DNA of 64,000 nucleotides from Trichostrongylus colubriformis. Lineage: Eukaryota; Nematoda; Chromadorea; Rhabditida; Trichostrongylidae. Both the position numbers and the translations under genes were made by a program. Below are positions 31,306 to 41,208 of the stretch, in pieces (the first letter of the stretch is position 1; each line of letters opens with the position of its first letter). The notes beneath the pieces were generated by a model. The model saw only the letters and a program-made list of their open reading frames with translations, was not told the DNA's origin and did no database searches. Where the stretch lies: assembly GCA_963978905.1 (NCBI GenBank), contig OZ022256.1, positions 3,703,501 to 3,767,500 of the forward strand. Direction: 5' to 3'.

Positions 31306-34300
31306 CGGAGCTTGGACGTTACATGAAAAACGACCTGTGCAGATGGGGCCAAGTGTGGGATGGGTAGGGCATGGGACAGGAAGTAAAGACCACTCATGGA
31401 CCAAATTAAGCTCCGCCCACGGGGGCGGGGCGTGCACTGGAATGTCTGGCTTTCAGCCCGAAAATGTTGATTACGTTCGAACGTGCTCCTAACGTAGGGA
31501 GAAGATGGATTTAGGTCAGGGATGAGTTTCTAAAGGTCAGGAAAGAATGCAGGGCACAGTGGGCGTAGCATTTAAATTGGTGGGCGGAGCTTGGACGTTA
31601 CATGAAAAACGACCTGTGCAGATGGGGCCAAGTGTGGGATGGGTAGGGCATGGGACAGGAAGTAAAGACCACTCATGGACCAAATTAAGCTCCGCCCACG
31701 GGGGCGGGGCGTGCACTGGAATGTCTGGCTTTCAGCCCGAAAATGTTGATTACGTTCGAACGTGCTCCTAACGTAGGGAGAAGATGGATTTAGGTCAGGG
31801 ATGAGTTTCTAAAGGTCAGGAAAGAATGCAGGGCACAGTGGGCGTAGCATTTAAATTGGTGGGCGGAGCTTGGACGTTACATGAAAAACGACCTGTGCAG
31901 ATGGGGCCAAGTGTGGGATGGGTAGGGCATGGGACAGGAAGTAAAGACCACTCATGGACCAAATTAAGCTCCGCCCACGGGGGCGGGGCGTGCACTGGAA
32001 TGTCTGGCTTTCAGCCCGAAAATGTTGATTACGTTCAAACGTGCTCCTAACGTAGGGAGAAGATGGATTTAGGTCAGGGATGAGTTTCTAAAGGTCAGGA
32101 AAGAATGCAGGGCACAGTGGGCGTAGCATTTAAATTGGTGGGCGGAGCTTGGACGTTACATGAAAAACGACCTGTGCAGATGGGGCCAAGTGTGGGATGG
32201 GTAGGGCATGGGACAGGAAGTAAAGACCACACATGGACCAAGTTAAGCTCCGCCCATAATGGGCGGGGCCGTCGTGGAATGTTCGAAAATTTGTTGATTG
32301 TGTTTGAATGTGCCCCAAACATAGGGAGAAGATGGATCAAGGTCAGGGATGAGTTTCTGAAGGTCAGGAAAGAATGCAGGGCACAGTGGGCGTAGCATTT
32401 AAATTGGTGGGCGGAGCTTGGACGTTACATGAAAAACGACCTGTGGAGATGGGGACAAGTTTGGATGGGTAGAGCATGGGACAAGAAGTGAAGACCACAC
32501 ATGGAATAATTTAAGCTCCGCCCACGGTGGGCTGGGTGTGCACTGAAATATTCTGTCCTCAAGAAAAAGAGCAATACAGGCCGACCTACTGACGCACATG
32601 GTGTTTCGCGCACAGTAGTGTGCGCCTGCCAACTGGTGAGTTAATAAATGAGTATGTGTTGACAGGGAGATGTATGTCACTAGGGCAGAAAATTCGCACC
32701 GCAGCATGCAGCTCGCGTGCCAGGAAGATCGCCTAGTCGGACTGTTTTGCGCTGCTATGGTTCTACGATACAATCCTGTCTTAGTAGTGCCGAAGGTCTT
32801 TTTTGGTTTTGCTATAAACTTTTTCAATACACATCTTAGCTACCGTAACTGTGGTCAAAAAGAGAGAAAGTATGGTCAGTTTTTTTTTCTTGAGAACCAG
32901 ACAGCAATAGTTAGCTTATGGTGAAATTCTAAGTCTTCTTCTCAAGTTCCGGCCGTTCCGCAAGGGTATCCTATGCAGAGCCGCGTGGCGCGACCTTCCG
33001 ATGTAGCCAACTACACTGATTTTTCCAGCCCAATCTGATCTAATCCCGTTTCAGAGCATCACAGACGAGGAGGAAGCGCAGTAAAGGACTGCAAGTATAG
33101 ACTTGTCGTATTCGTAACACACTACAATTAGCTGATCTGAAGAAAAGCCCAAAGCTCATCAAAACACTACAGTAATCTGCAGTAATCTTCATTAAACTAT
33201 AGTAGTCCACACCAATCAGCATTAGAGTAAGCTAAGTAGAACTTTACAGAGCCAGATTTACATTTTTTTTGAGAATTATTTACCAACGGAATACCTCAAC
33301 ACTAGAGGTAAAAAATGGGGTCAAAAATAGAGAAATTGTGGTCAGTTTTTTTCTTGGAAACCAAACAGCTCATGTTTAGCTCATTACAAATTCTAAGTAA
33401 TTTCATCAAGTTCTGGGCGTAGCTCAAGGAGAGCCGATATGAGGTCGCGTGATGCAATCCTCTGCTGTGCCTCCCTATGACCCTCTGGTTTTCTTGACCC
33501 GATCCTATCACTTTCCCTATTTCAGAGACGTGCAGAAAGGCGAACAAGTCGAAAAGAAGATGGGAGCGGAGGGCATGAAACCTCTATCCATTTTATCCAT
33601 TTTGAATTCCTTTTTATCCCCTTTTTTGGGGTAGAAGGTGGTAAGGTGGACTGGAAGCTCGACTCTCATTTACCAAACCGACCACCTCAACTCGGATGCG
33701 CCATCACAAAACTTCCAGAGTTTTTCTTCTTTATTTATAGATGGATGCTCTCTAATTTTTGTTATGTAAAGCATGAATCACCAAAGCAATGTAGTGTACA
33801 CACTGAGCATACAGGAATCGTTCACGAATAAATAGTCATTAAAACAAAGAAATCGCCAATTCCTTGAGATTTGGCTAACTTTCAGTGCTGTCGGCCAGCA
33901 TTGCTCGAGTCTGACAGGACACAACGGCTGGCAGGCAATGCTGATCGACGTCGTCGGCAACGTGTTAATAAAGCTGGTTGCTTACGGATGCTTCCCTCCT
34001 CCATATAATTCCTGAGAAATTTCGATGCCAGGGAACCGTTTTATTGCGTTTTGGGGAACACGCTGGATTGCTTGCAACCAACAATCTAAGACCTAGCTGC
34101 ACACTACAGTTAGCCGATCTGAAGAAAAGCCCAAGGCTCATCAACACTGCAGTAATCTGCAGTAATCTTCACCAAGCTATAGTAGTCTACACTAATCAGC
34201 ATTAGAGTAAGCTAAGTAGAGCTTTACAGAACCAGATTTACATTTTTTGAGAACTATTTACCAACGGAATACCTCAAAGATTACTTCTGCAGTGGTGTTC

Positions 34301-34371
34301 TGATACCCAGGGAGCAGCTCTATTTTTGCTACGCTTTCTACCAGTTGACACTCAAACTATGATATAAAGGA
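31306..34371. repeat. 3066-bp tandem duplication, right copy
   Basis: The join at 31305/31306 is abrupt: host sequence GATATAAAGGA runs straight into minisatellite CGGAGCTTGG. At the right end the same host sequence continues normally into AGTAACACAGCTG, which fixes the boundaries. Confidence 0.85.
32666..32795 (+). pseudogene. conserved 130-nt exon candidate (copy B2)
   Basis: Second copy of 29600-29729 created by the 3066-bp duplication; identical as far as I can see. Confidence 0.4.
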
Positions 34372-35183
34372 GTAACACAGCTGAATCAAAACTCATCTGC
34401 TACTTCTTCTCTATTGACAGGAAGGCAGAACATATCGCTCCGTTGCCATAAAAGGTTTCTAGAGCAATTTTCATTACAGGCACACCACGCGAAAATCAAA
34501 TTAGTCGCTTACCTTTTGGGTCAAGCAGATCCATTGCACGACTGATGAGCTTGAACCCTTGTTGCGGCGTCGGAGCGCATCTTCACGGCAGACAATCCTT
34601 GCTCGAGCTCAACCAGACTGCACCCACCCAACCAATTCAATGTGGCGTATGCATAGCGAAAGAATCCTGCTACCCATTGCGATTAAGTTACACAAAAATT
34701 GCATGTGAAGGCACTGTTACCAGGATGTTAAAGTGTGCGCGACACCATAAACCGAAGAAGACTTCAGTACTCGTACGCGGACCGCATGAGATAAATTTCC
34801 CTTAATGTACCTAAGACTGCCCGTCCTTTCCCTCTTTCGTGAGGACTCACGACCTCTGCTTTCAGGAATTGGCGCGAGATAAACTAATATCGCGCAAGCC
34901 GTGCTTTCAAAAGACCTCACATTTGAAGGTTTGGCCTTCCTGAGAAGCCCATAGGTGGCGCGAAGCTTTTGACATCTCACTATTAGAAGCCTTTCAAAAA
35001 CGCTTTTCACAGCCCAGTAATGAGACGGCAGACACAACAAGACATCACCAGAAGTGGGAAGCATCAACTCATAATGCGAGATTAGCGGAAATGCGGAATT
35101 GCGGGTATGGGAAAAGTAGATCGGTCGATGAATAAATATCGTGGGAATGCGGAATCGTCAAACCTCCGTTTTCCTGTTTCTCC
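34372..35183. other. end of copy B; decayed MITE and exon remnants
   Basis: 34475-34730 holds a diverged relative of the 2465-2934 MITE terminus (GGCACACCACGCGA), also present at 16978 in copy A, so it predates the duplication. 34866-34970 is the broken counterpart of the exon at 17249. No intact gene. Confidence 0.45.
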
Positions 35184-35248
35184 TGCAGGGTTCTAAATAT
35201 ATCTTGTCAGTATTGCTAATCATAGCTGGTCCAGAAATTACCTGTCGT

Positions 35249-35318
35249 GCTTCCGTGCAGTCTGCAGCGCGTCAGTCTCATAATCTAAAGGTCGTGAGTT
35301 CGAGCCTCAACGGCAGCA
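35249..35318 (+). tRNA. tRNA-Met(CAT), degenerate
   Basis: Unit I-1. Three bases are missing in the D arm/box A, the T stem and acceptor are mismatched (CTCAACGGCAGC), and only T3 follows. Likely pseudogene. Confidence 0.6.
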
Positions 35319-35432
35319 ATCTTTCTGCTACACGGTGTTTCGTTGCTACAAAACCTCACTTCAACCCTGCAGGGTTCTGAATATATCTTGTCAGTATTAC
35401 TATGCATAGCTCATCCAGAAATCACCTGTCGT

Positions 35433-35505
35433 GCTTCCGTAGCGCAGACGGCAGCGCGTCAGTCTCATAATCTGAAGGTCGTGAGTTCGAGCCTCACTGG
35501 GAGCA
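35433..35505 (+). tRNA. tRNA-Met(CAT)
   Basis: Unit I-2. D-loop AGACGG; acceptor TGGGAGC gives a G-T pair; T4 terminator. Confidence 0.9.
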
Positions 35506-35620
35506 ATCTTTTCGCTACACGGTGTTTCGTTGCTAAAGACCATCACTTAAGCCCTGCAGGGTCCTGAATATATCTTGTCATAAACTGCTAATCATACCTG
35601 GTCCAGAAATTAACAGTCGT

Positions 35621-35693
35621 GCTTCCGTAACGCAGTCGGCAGCGCGTCAGTCTCATAATCTGAAGGTCGTGAGTTCGAGCCTCACCGGGAGCA
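35621..35693 (+). tRNA. tRNA-Met(CAT), box A variant
   Basis: Unit I-3. G10 to A (TAACGC) breaks the first D-stem pair. Confidence 0.88.
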
Positions 35694-35808
35694 ATCTTTT
35701 TGCTGCACGGTGTTTCGTTGCTAAAGGCCCTCACTTCAACCCTGCAGGGTCCGGAATATATCTTGTCATAAACTGCTAATCATACCTGGTCCAGAAATTA
35801 CCCGTGGG

Positions 35809-35881
35809 GCTTCCGTAGCGCAGTCGGCAGCGCGTCAGTCTCATAATCTGAAGGTCGTGAGTTCGAGCCTCACCGGGAGCA
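35809..35881 (+). tRNA. tRNA-Met(CAT)
   Basis: Unit I-4, consensus body; GTGGG-type 5' flank. Confidence 0.95.
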
Positions 35882-35995
35882 ATCTTTTTGCTGCACGGTG
35901 TTTCGTTGCTAAAGGCCCTCACTTCAACCCTGCAGGGTCCTGAATATATCTTGTCAGTTTTGCTAATCATACCTTGTCCAGAAATTAACAGCCGT

Positions 35996-36068
35996 GCTTC
36001 CGTAGCGCAGACGGCAGCGCGTCAGTCTCATAATCTGAAGGTCGTGAGTTCGAGCCTCACCGGGAGCA
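35996..36068 (+). tRNA. tRNA-Met(CAT)
   Basis: Unit I-5, D-loop AGACGG. Confidence 0.94.
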
Positions 36069-36182
36069 ATCTTTTTGCTGCACGGTGTTTCGTTGCTAAA
36101 GACCCTCACTTCAGCCCTGCAGGGTCCTGAATATATCTTGTCAGTATTGCTAATCATAGCTGGTCCGAAAATTTCCTGTCGT

Positions 36183-36255
36183 GCTTCCGTAGCGCAGTCG
36201 GCAGCGCGTCAGTCTCATAATCTGGAGGTCGTGAGTTCGAGCCTCACCGGGAGCA
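36183..36255 (+). tRNA. tRNA-Met(CAT)
   Basis: Unit I-6; single change in the variable-loop side (CTGGAGG for CTGAAGG). Confidence 0.93.
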
Positions 36256-36369
36256 ATCTTTTTGCTGCACGGTGTTTCGTTGCTAAAGAACCTCACTTCA
36301 GCCCTGCAGGGTCCTGAATATATCTTGTCAGTATTGCTAATCATACCTTGTCCAGAAATTAACAGCCGT

Positions 36370-36442
36370 GCTTCCGTAGCGCAGTCGGCAGCGCGTCAGT
36401 CTCATAATCTGAAGGTCGTGAGTTCGAGCCTCACCGGGAGCA
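36370..36442 (+). tRNA. tRNA-Met(CAT)
   Basis: Unit I-7, consensus. Confidence 0.95.
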
Positions 36443-36555
36443 ATCTTTTTGCTGCACGGTGTTTCGTTGCTAAAGGCCCTCACTTCAACCCTGCAGGGTC
36501 CTGAATATATCTTGTCAGTTTTGCTAATCATAGCTGGTCCAAAAATTACCTGGGG

Positions 36556-36628
36556 GCTTCCGTAGCGCAGTCGGCAGCGCGTCAGTCTCATAATCTGAAG
36601 GTCGTGAGTTCGAGCCTCACCGGGAGCA
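36556..36628 (+). tRNA. tRNA-Met(CAT)
   Basis: Unit I-8, consensus; preceding spacer one base short. Confidence 0.95.
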
Positions 36629-36742
36629 ATCTTTTTGCTGCACGGTGTTTCGTTGCTAAAGACCCTCACTTCAGCCCTGCAGGGTCCTGAATATATCTTG
36701 TCAGTATTGCTAATCATAGCTGGTCCAAAAATTTCCTGTCGT

Positions 36743-36815
36743 GCTTCCGTAGCGCAGTCGGCAGCGCGTCAGTCTCATAATCTGAAGGTCGTGAGTTCGA
36801 GCCTCACCGGGAGCA
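36743..36815 (+). tRNA. tRNA-Met(CAT)
   Basis: Unit I-9, consensus. Confidence 0.95.
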
Positions 36816-36929
36816 ATCTTTTTGCTGCACGGTGTTTCGTTGCTAAAGAACCCCACTTCAGCCCTGCAGGGTCCTGAATATATCTTGTCAGTATTGCTAA
36901 TTATACCTTGTCCAGAAATTAACAGTCGT

Positions 36930-37002
36930 GCTTCCGTAGCGCAGTCGGCAGCGCGTCAGTCTCATAATCTGAAGGTCGTGAGTTCGAGCCTCACCGGGAG
37001 CA
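36930..37002 (+). tRNA. tRNA-Met(CAT)
   Basis: Unit I-10, consensus. Confidence 0.95.
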
Positions 37003-37116
37003 ATCTTTTTGCTGCACGGTGTTTCGTTGCTAAAGACCATCACTTAAGCCCTGCAGGGTCCTGAATATATCTTGTCAGTTTTGCTAATCATAGCTGGTCC
37101 AAAAATTACCTGTGGG

Positions 37117-37189
37117 GCTTCCGTAGCGCAGTTGGCAGCGCGTCAGTCTCATAATCTGAAGGTCGTGAGTTCGAGCCTCACCGGGAGCA
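37117..37189 (+). tRNA. tRNA-Met(CAT)
   Basis: Unit I-11; D-loop AGTTGG. Confidence 0.94.
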
Positions 37190-37303
37190 ATCTTTTTGCT
37201 GCACGGTGTTTCGTTGCTAAAGACCATCACTTAAGCCCTGCAGGGTCCTGAACATATCTTGTCAGTTTTGCTAATCATAGCTGGTCCAAAAATATCCTGT
37301 CGT

Positions 37304-37376
37304 GCTTCCGTAGCGCAGTCGGCAGCGCGTCAGTCTCATAATCTGAAGGTCGTGAGTTGGAGCCTCACCGGGAGCA
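37304..37376 (+). tRNA. tRNA-Met(CAT), T-loop variant
   Basis: Unit I-12; T-loop TTGGAGC, losing the invariant C56 and weakening box B. Confidence 0.88.
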
Positions 37377-37490
37377 ATCTTTTTGCTACACCGTGCTTCG
37401 TTGCTAAAGACCCTCACTTCAGCCCTGCAGGGTTCTGAATATATCTTGTCAGTATTACTATGCATAGCTCATCCAGAAATCACCTGTCGT

Positions 37491-37563
37491 GCTTCCGTAG
37501 CGCAGTCGGCAGCGCGTCAGTCTCATAATCTGAAGGTCGTGAGTTGGAGCCTCACCGGGAGCA
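37491..37563 (+). tRNA. tRNA-Met(CAT), T-loop variant
   Basis: Unit I-13; T-loop TTGGAGC. Confidence 0.88.
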
Positions 37564-37677
37564 ATCTTTTTGCTACACCGTGCTTCGTTGCTAAAGACCC
37601 TCACTTCAGCCCTGCAGGGTCCTGAATATATCTTGTCAGTATTACTATGCATAGCTCATCCAGAAATCACCTGTCGT

Positions 37678-37750
37678 GCTTCCGTAGCGCAGACGGCAGC
37701 GCGTCAGTCTCATAATCTGAAGGTCGTGAGTTCGAGCTTCACTGGGAGCA
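37678..37750 (+). tRNA. tRNA-Met(CAT), T-arm variant
   Basis: Unit I-14; AGACGG D-loop, TTCAC T stem (wobble) and TGGGAGC acceptor. Confidence 0.88.
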
Positions 37751-37864
37751 ATCTTTTTGCTACACCGTGTTTCGTTGCTAAAGACCCTCACTTCAGCCCT
37801 GCAGGGTTCTGAATATATCTTGTCAGTATTACTATGCATAGCTCATCCAGAAATCACCTGTCGT

Positions 37865-37937
37865 GCTTCCGTAGCGCAGACGGCAGCGCGTCAGTCTCAT
37901 AATCTGAAGGTCGTGAGTTCGAGCCTCACCGGGAGCA
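37865..37937 (+). tRNA. tRNA-Met(CAT)
   Basis: Unit I-15; D-loop AGACGG. Confidence 0.94.
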
Positions 37938-38051
37938 ATCTTTTTGCTGCACGGTGTTTCGTTGCTAAAGACCCTCACTTAAGCCCTGCAGGGTCCTGAA
38001 TATATCTTGTCAGTTTTGCTAATCATACCTGGTCCAGAAATTAACAGTCGT

Positions 38052-38124
38052 GCTTCCGTAACGCAGTCGGCAGCGCGTCAGTCTCATAATCTGAAGGTCG
38101 TGAGTTCGAGCCTCACCGGGAGCA
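38052..38124 (+). tRNA. tRNA-Met(CAT), box A variant
   Basis: Unit I-16; TAACGC. Confidence 0.88.
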
Positions 38125-38238
38125 ATCTTTTTGCTGCACGGTGTTTCGTTGCTAAAGGCCCTCACTTCAACCCTGCAGGGTCCTGAATATACCTTGTCAG
38201 TATTGCTAATCATACCTGGTCCAGAAATTAACAGTCGT

Positions 38239-38311
38239 GCTTCCGTAGCGCAGTCGGCAGCGCGTCAGTCTCATAATCTGAAGGTCGTGAGTTCGAGCCT
38301 CACCGGGAGCA
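38239..38311 (+). tRNA. tRNA-Met(CAT)
   Basis: Unit I-17, consensus. Confidence 0.95.
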
Positions 38312-38425
38312 ATCTTTTTGCTGCACGGTGTTTCGTTGCTAAAGGCCCTCACTTCAACCCTGCAGGGTCCTGAATATATCTTGTCAGTTTTGCTAATCAT
38401 ACCTGGTCCAGAAATTAACAGTCGT

Positions 38426-38498
38426 GCTTCCGTAGCGCAGTCGGCAGCGCGTCAGTCTCATAATCTGAAGGTCGTGAGTTCGAGCCTCACCGGGAGCA
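38426..38498 (+). tRNA. tRNA-Met(CAT)
   Basis: Unit I-18, consensus. Confidence 0.95.
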
Positions 38499-38612
38499 AT
38501 CTTTTTGCTGCACGGTGTTTCGTTGCTAAAGGCCCTCACTTCAACCCTGCAGGGTCCTGAATATATCTTGTCAGTTTTGCTAATCATACCTGGTCCAGAA
38601 ATTAACAGTCGT

Positions 38613-38685
38613 GCTTCCGTAGCGCAGTCGGCAGCGCGTCAGTCTCATAATCTGAAGGTCGTGAGTTCGAGCCTCACCGGGAGCA
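38613..38685 (+). tRNA. tRNA-Met(CAT)
   Basis: Unit I-19, consensus. Confidence 0.95.
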
Positions 38686-38799
38686 ATCTTTTTGCTGCAC
38701 GGTGTTTCGCTGCTAAAGACCCTCACTTAAGCCCTGCAGGGTCCTGAATATATCTTGTCAGTTTTGCTAATCATACCTGGTCCAGAAATTAACAGTCGT

Positions 38800-38872
38800 G
38801 CTTCCGTAACGCAGTCGGCAGCGCGTCAGTCTCATAATCTGAAGGTCGTGAGTTCGAGCCTCACCGGGAGCA
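38800..38872 (+). tRNA. tRNA-Met(CAT), box A variant
   Basis: Unit I-20; TAACGC. Confidence 0.88.
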
Positions 38873-38986
38873 ATCTTTTTGCTGCACGGTGTTTCGTTGC
38901 TAAAGGCCCTCACTTCAACCCTGCAGGGTCCTGAATATATCTTGTCAGTTTTGCTAATCATACCTGGTCCAGAAATTAACAGTCGT

Positions 38987-39059
38987 GCTTCCGTAGCGCA
39001 GTCGGCAGCGCGTCAGTCTCATAATCTGAAGGTCGTGAGTTCGAGCCTCACCGGGAGCA
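38987..39059 (+). tRNA. tRNA-Met(CAT)
   Basis: Unit I-21, consensus. Confidence 0.95.
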
Positions 39060-39173
39060 ATCTTTTTGCTGCACGGTGTTTCGTTGCTAAAGACCCTCAC
39101 TTAAGCCCTGCAGGGTCCTGAATATATCTTGTCAGTTTTGCTAATCATACCTGGTCCAGAAATTAACAGTCGT

Positions 39174-39246
39174 GCTTCCGTAACGCAGTCGGCAGCGCGT
39201 CAGTCTCATAATCTGAAGGTCGTGAGTTCGAGCCTCACCGGGAGCA
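39174..39246 (+). tRNA. tRNA-Met(CAT), box A variant
   Basis: Unit I-22; TAACGC. Confidence 0.88.
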
Positions 39247-39360
39247 ATCTTTTTGCTGCACGGTGTTTCGTTGCTAAAGACCATCACTTAAGCCCTGCAG
39301 GGTCCTGAATATATCTTGTCAGTTTTGCTAATCATACCTGGTCCAAAAATTACCTGTGGG

Positions 39361-39433
39361 GCTTCCGTAGCGCAGTCGGCAGCGCGTCAGTCTCATAATC
39401 TGAAGGTCGTGAGTTCGAGCCTCACCGGGAGCA
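39361..39433 (+). tRNA. tRNA-Met(CAT)
   Basis: Unit I-23, consensus; GTGGG-type 5' flank. Confidence 0.95.
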
Positions 39434-39547
39434 ATCTTTTTGCTGCACGGTGTTTCGTTGCTAAAGACCCTCACTTAAGCCCTGCAGGGTCCTGAATATA
39501 TCTTGTCAGTTTTGCTAATCATACCTGGTCCAGAAATTAACAGTCGT

Positions 39548-39620
39548 GCTTCCGTAACGCAGTCGGCAGCGCGTCAGTCTCATAATCTGAAGGTCGTGAG
39601 TTCGAGCCTCACCGGGAGCA
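39548..39620 (+). tRNA. tRNA-Met(CAT), box A and terminator variant
   Basis: Unit I-24; TAACGC, and the T5 run is broken to TTCTT. Confidence 0.85.
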
Positions 39621-39734
39621 ATCTTCTTGCTGCACGGTGTTTCGTTGCTAAAGACCATCACTTAAGCCCTGCAGGGTCCTGAATATATCTTGTCAGTTTT
39701 GCTAATCATACCTGGTCCAAAAATTACCTGTGGG

Positions 39735-39807
39735 GCTTCCGTAGCGCAGTCGGCAGCGCGTCAGTCTCATAATCTGAAGGTCGTGAGTTCGAGCCTCACC
39801 GGGAGCA
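39735..39807 (+). tRNA. tRNA-Met(CAT)
   Basis: Unit I-25, consensus. Confidence 0.95.
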
Positions 39808-39921
39808 ATCTTTTTGCTGCACGGTGTTTCGTTGCTAAAGACCCTCACTTCAGCCCTGCAGGGTCCTGAATATATCTTGTCAGTATTGCTAATCATACCT
39901 GGTCCAGAAATTAACAGTCGT

Positions 39922-39994
39922 GCTTCCGTAGCGCAGTCGGCAGCGCGTCAGTCTCATAATCTGAAGGTCGTGAGTTCGAGCCTCACCGGGAGCA
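39922..39994 (+). tRNA. tRNA-Met(CAT)
   Basis: Unit I-26, consensus. Confidence 0.95.
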
Positions 39995-40108
39995 ATCTTT
40001 TTGCTGCACGGTGTTTCGTTGCTAAAGACCATCACTTAAGCCCTGCAGGGTCCTGAATATATCTTGTCAGTTTTGCTAATCATACCTGGTCCAAAAATTA
40101 CCTGTGGG

Positions 40109-40181
40109 GCTTCCGTAGCGCAGTCGGCAGCGCGTCAGTCTCATAATCTGAAGGTCGTGAGTTCGAGCCTCACCGGGAGCA
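40109..40181 (+). tRNA. tRNA-Met(CAT)
   Basis: Unit I-27, consensus. Confidence 0.95.
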
Positions 40182-40295
40182 ATCTTTTTGCTGCACGGTG
40201 TTTCGTTGCTAAAGACCCTCACTTAAGCCCTGCAGGGTTCTGAATATATCTTGTCAGTTTTGCTAGTCATAGCTGGTCCAAAAATTTCCTGTCGT

Positions 40296-40368
40296 GCTTC
40301 CGTAGCGCAGACGGCAGCGCGTCAGTCTCATAATCTGAAGGTCGTGAGTTCGAGCCTCACCGGGAGCA
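40296..40368 (+). tRNA. tRNA-Met(CAT)
   Basis: Unit I-28; AGACGG. Confidence 0.94.
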
Positions 40369-40483
40369 ATCTTTTTGCTACACCGTGTTTCGTTGCTAAA
40401 GGCCCTCACTTCAACCCTGCAGGGTCCTGAATATATCTTGTCATAAACTGCTAATCATACCTGGTCCAGAAATTACCCGTGGG

Positions 40484-40556
40484 GCTTCCGTAGCGCAGTC
40501 GGCAGCGCGTCAGTCTCATAATCTGAAGGTCGTGAGTTCGAGCCTCACCGGGAGCA
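40484..40556 (+). tRNA. tRNA-Met(CAT)
   Basis: Unit I-29, consensus; 188-bp spacing. Confidence 0.95.
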
Positions 40557-40670
40557 ATCTTTTTGCTGCACGGTGTTTCGCTGCTAAAGACCCTCACTTC
40601 AACCCTGCAGGGTCCTGAATATATCTTGTCAGTTTTGCTAATCATAGCTGGTCCAAAAAATTCCTGTCGT

Positions 40671-40743
40671 GCTTCCGTAGCGCAGTCGGCAGCGCGTCAG
40701 TCTCATAATCTGAAGGTCGTGAGTTCGAGCCTCACCGGGAGCA
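40671..40743 (+). tRNA. tRNA-Met(CAT)
   Basis: Unit I-30, consensus. Confidence 0.95.
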
Positions 40744-40858
40744 ATCTTTTTGCTACACCGTGTTTCGTTGCTAAAGACCCTCACTTCAACCCTGCAGGGT
40801 CCTGAATATATCTTGTCATAAACTGCTAATCATACCTGGTCCAGAAATTAACAGTCGT

Positions 40859-40931
40859 GCTTCCGTAGCGCAGACGGCAGCGCGTCAGTCTCATAATCTG
40901 AAGGTCGTGAGTTCGAGCCTCACCGGGAGTA
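40859..40931 (+). tRNA. tRNA-Met(CAT), acceptor variant
   Basis: Unit I-31; AGACGG, and C72 to T (GGGAGTA) makes G1-T72. Confidence 0.88.
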
Positions 40932-41045
40932 ATCTTTTTGCTACACCGTGCTTCGTTGCTAAAGACCCTCACTTCAGCCCTGCAGGGTTCTGAATATATC
41001 TTGTCAGTTTTGCTAGTCATAGCTGGTCCAAAAATTTCCTGTCGT

Positions 41046-41118
41046 GCTTCCGTAGCGCAGACGGCAGCGCGTCAGTCTCATAATCTGAAGGTCGTGAGTT
41101 CGAGCCTCACCGGGAGCA
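41046..41118 (+). tRNA. tRNA-Met(CAT)
   Basis: Unit I-32; AGACGG; its 3' spacer is split by the retrotransposon. Confidence 0.94.
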
Positions 41119-41208
41119 ATCTTTTTGCTACACCGTTCTTCGTTGCTAAAGACCCTCACTTCAGCCCTGCAGGGTTCTGAATATATCTTGTCAGTATTGC
41201 TAATCATA

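Larger units (their letters stand above)
19895..35000. repeat. ancient segmental duplication, copy B
   Basis: Partner of copy A at 7905-17400. It is longer because of a 252-bp SINE-like insert, a mariner relic, a 545-bp TIR element, a 4.3-kb insertion containing a Helitron and minisatellite (25321-29590), and a 3066-bp tandem duplication. A segment around 29760-30240 is also locally duplicated relative to copy A (compare 30240-30500). Confidence 0.7.
35184..41208 (+). repeat. tRNA-Met satellite array I (187-bp units, 32 tRNAs)
   Basis: Head-to-tail units of 187 bp (184-188) are each made of a 73-bp tRNA and a 114-bp spacer. The tRNA folds as GCTTCCG/CGGGAGC acceptor, GCGC/GCGC D stem, anticodon loop CTCATAA (CAT), variable AGGTC, GTGAG/CTCAC T stem with loop TTCGAGC, and an encoded A73. 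The internal region AGCGCGTCAGTCTCATAAT equals that of animal elongator tRNA-Met. Boxes A (TAGCGCAGTCGG) and B (GTTCGAGCC) are intact in most units, and a T5 run starts four bases after the tRNA. Spacers carry a PstI-centred palindrome (CCCTGCAGGG) and fall into several sub-types. The first unit is decayed, marking the array edge. Confidence 0.95.

Noticed and set aside
26037..32395. Repeating open frames of 63-100 codons in the 268/279-bp minisatellite
   Set aside because: They recur with the unit on both strands and end at unit-type boundaries. No splice or family evidence.
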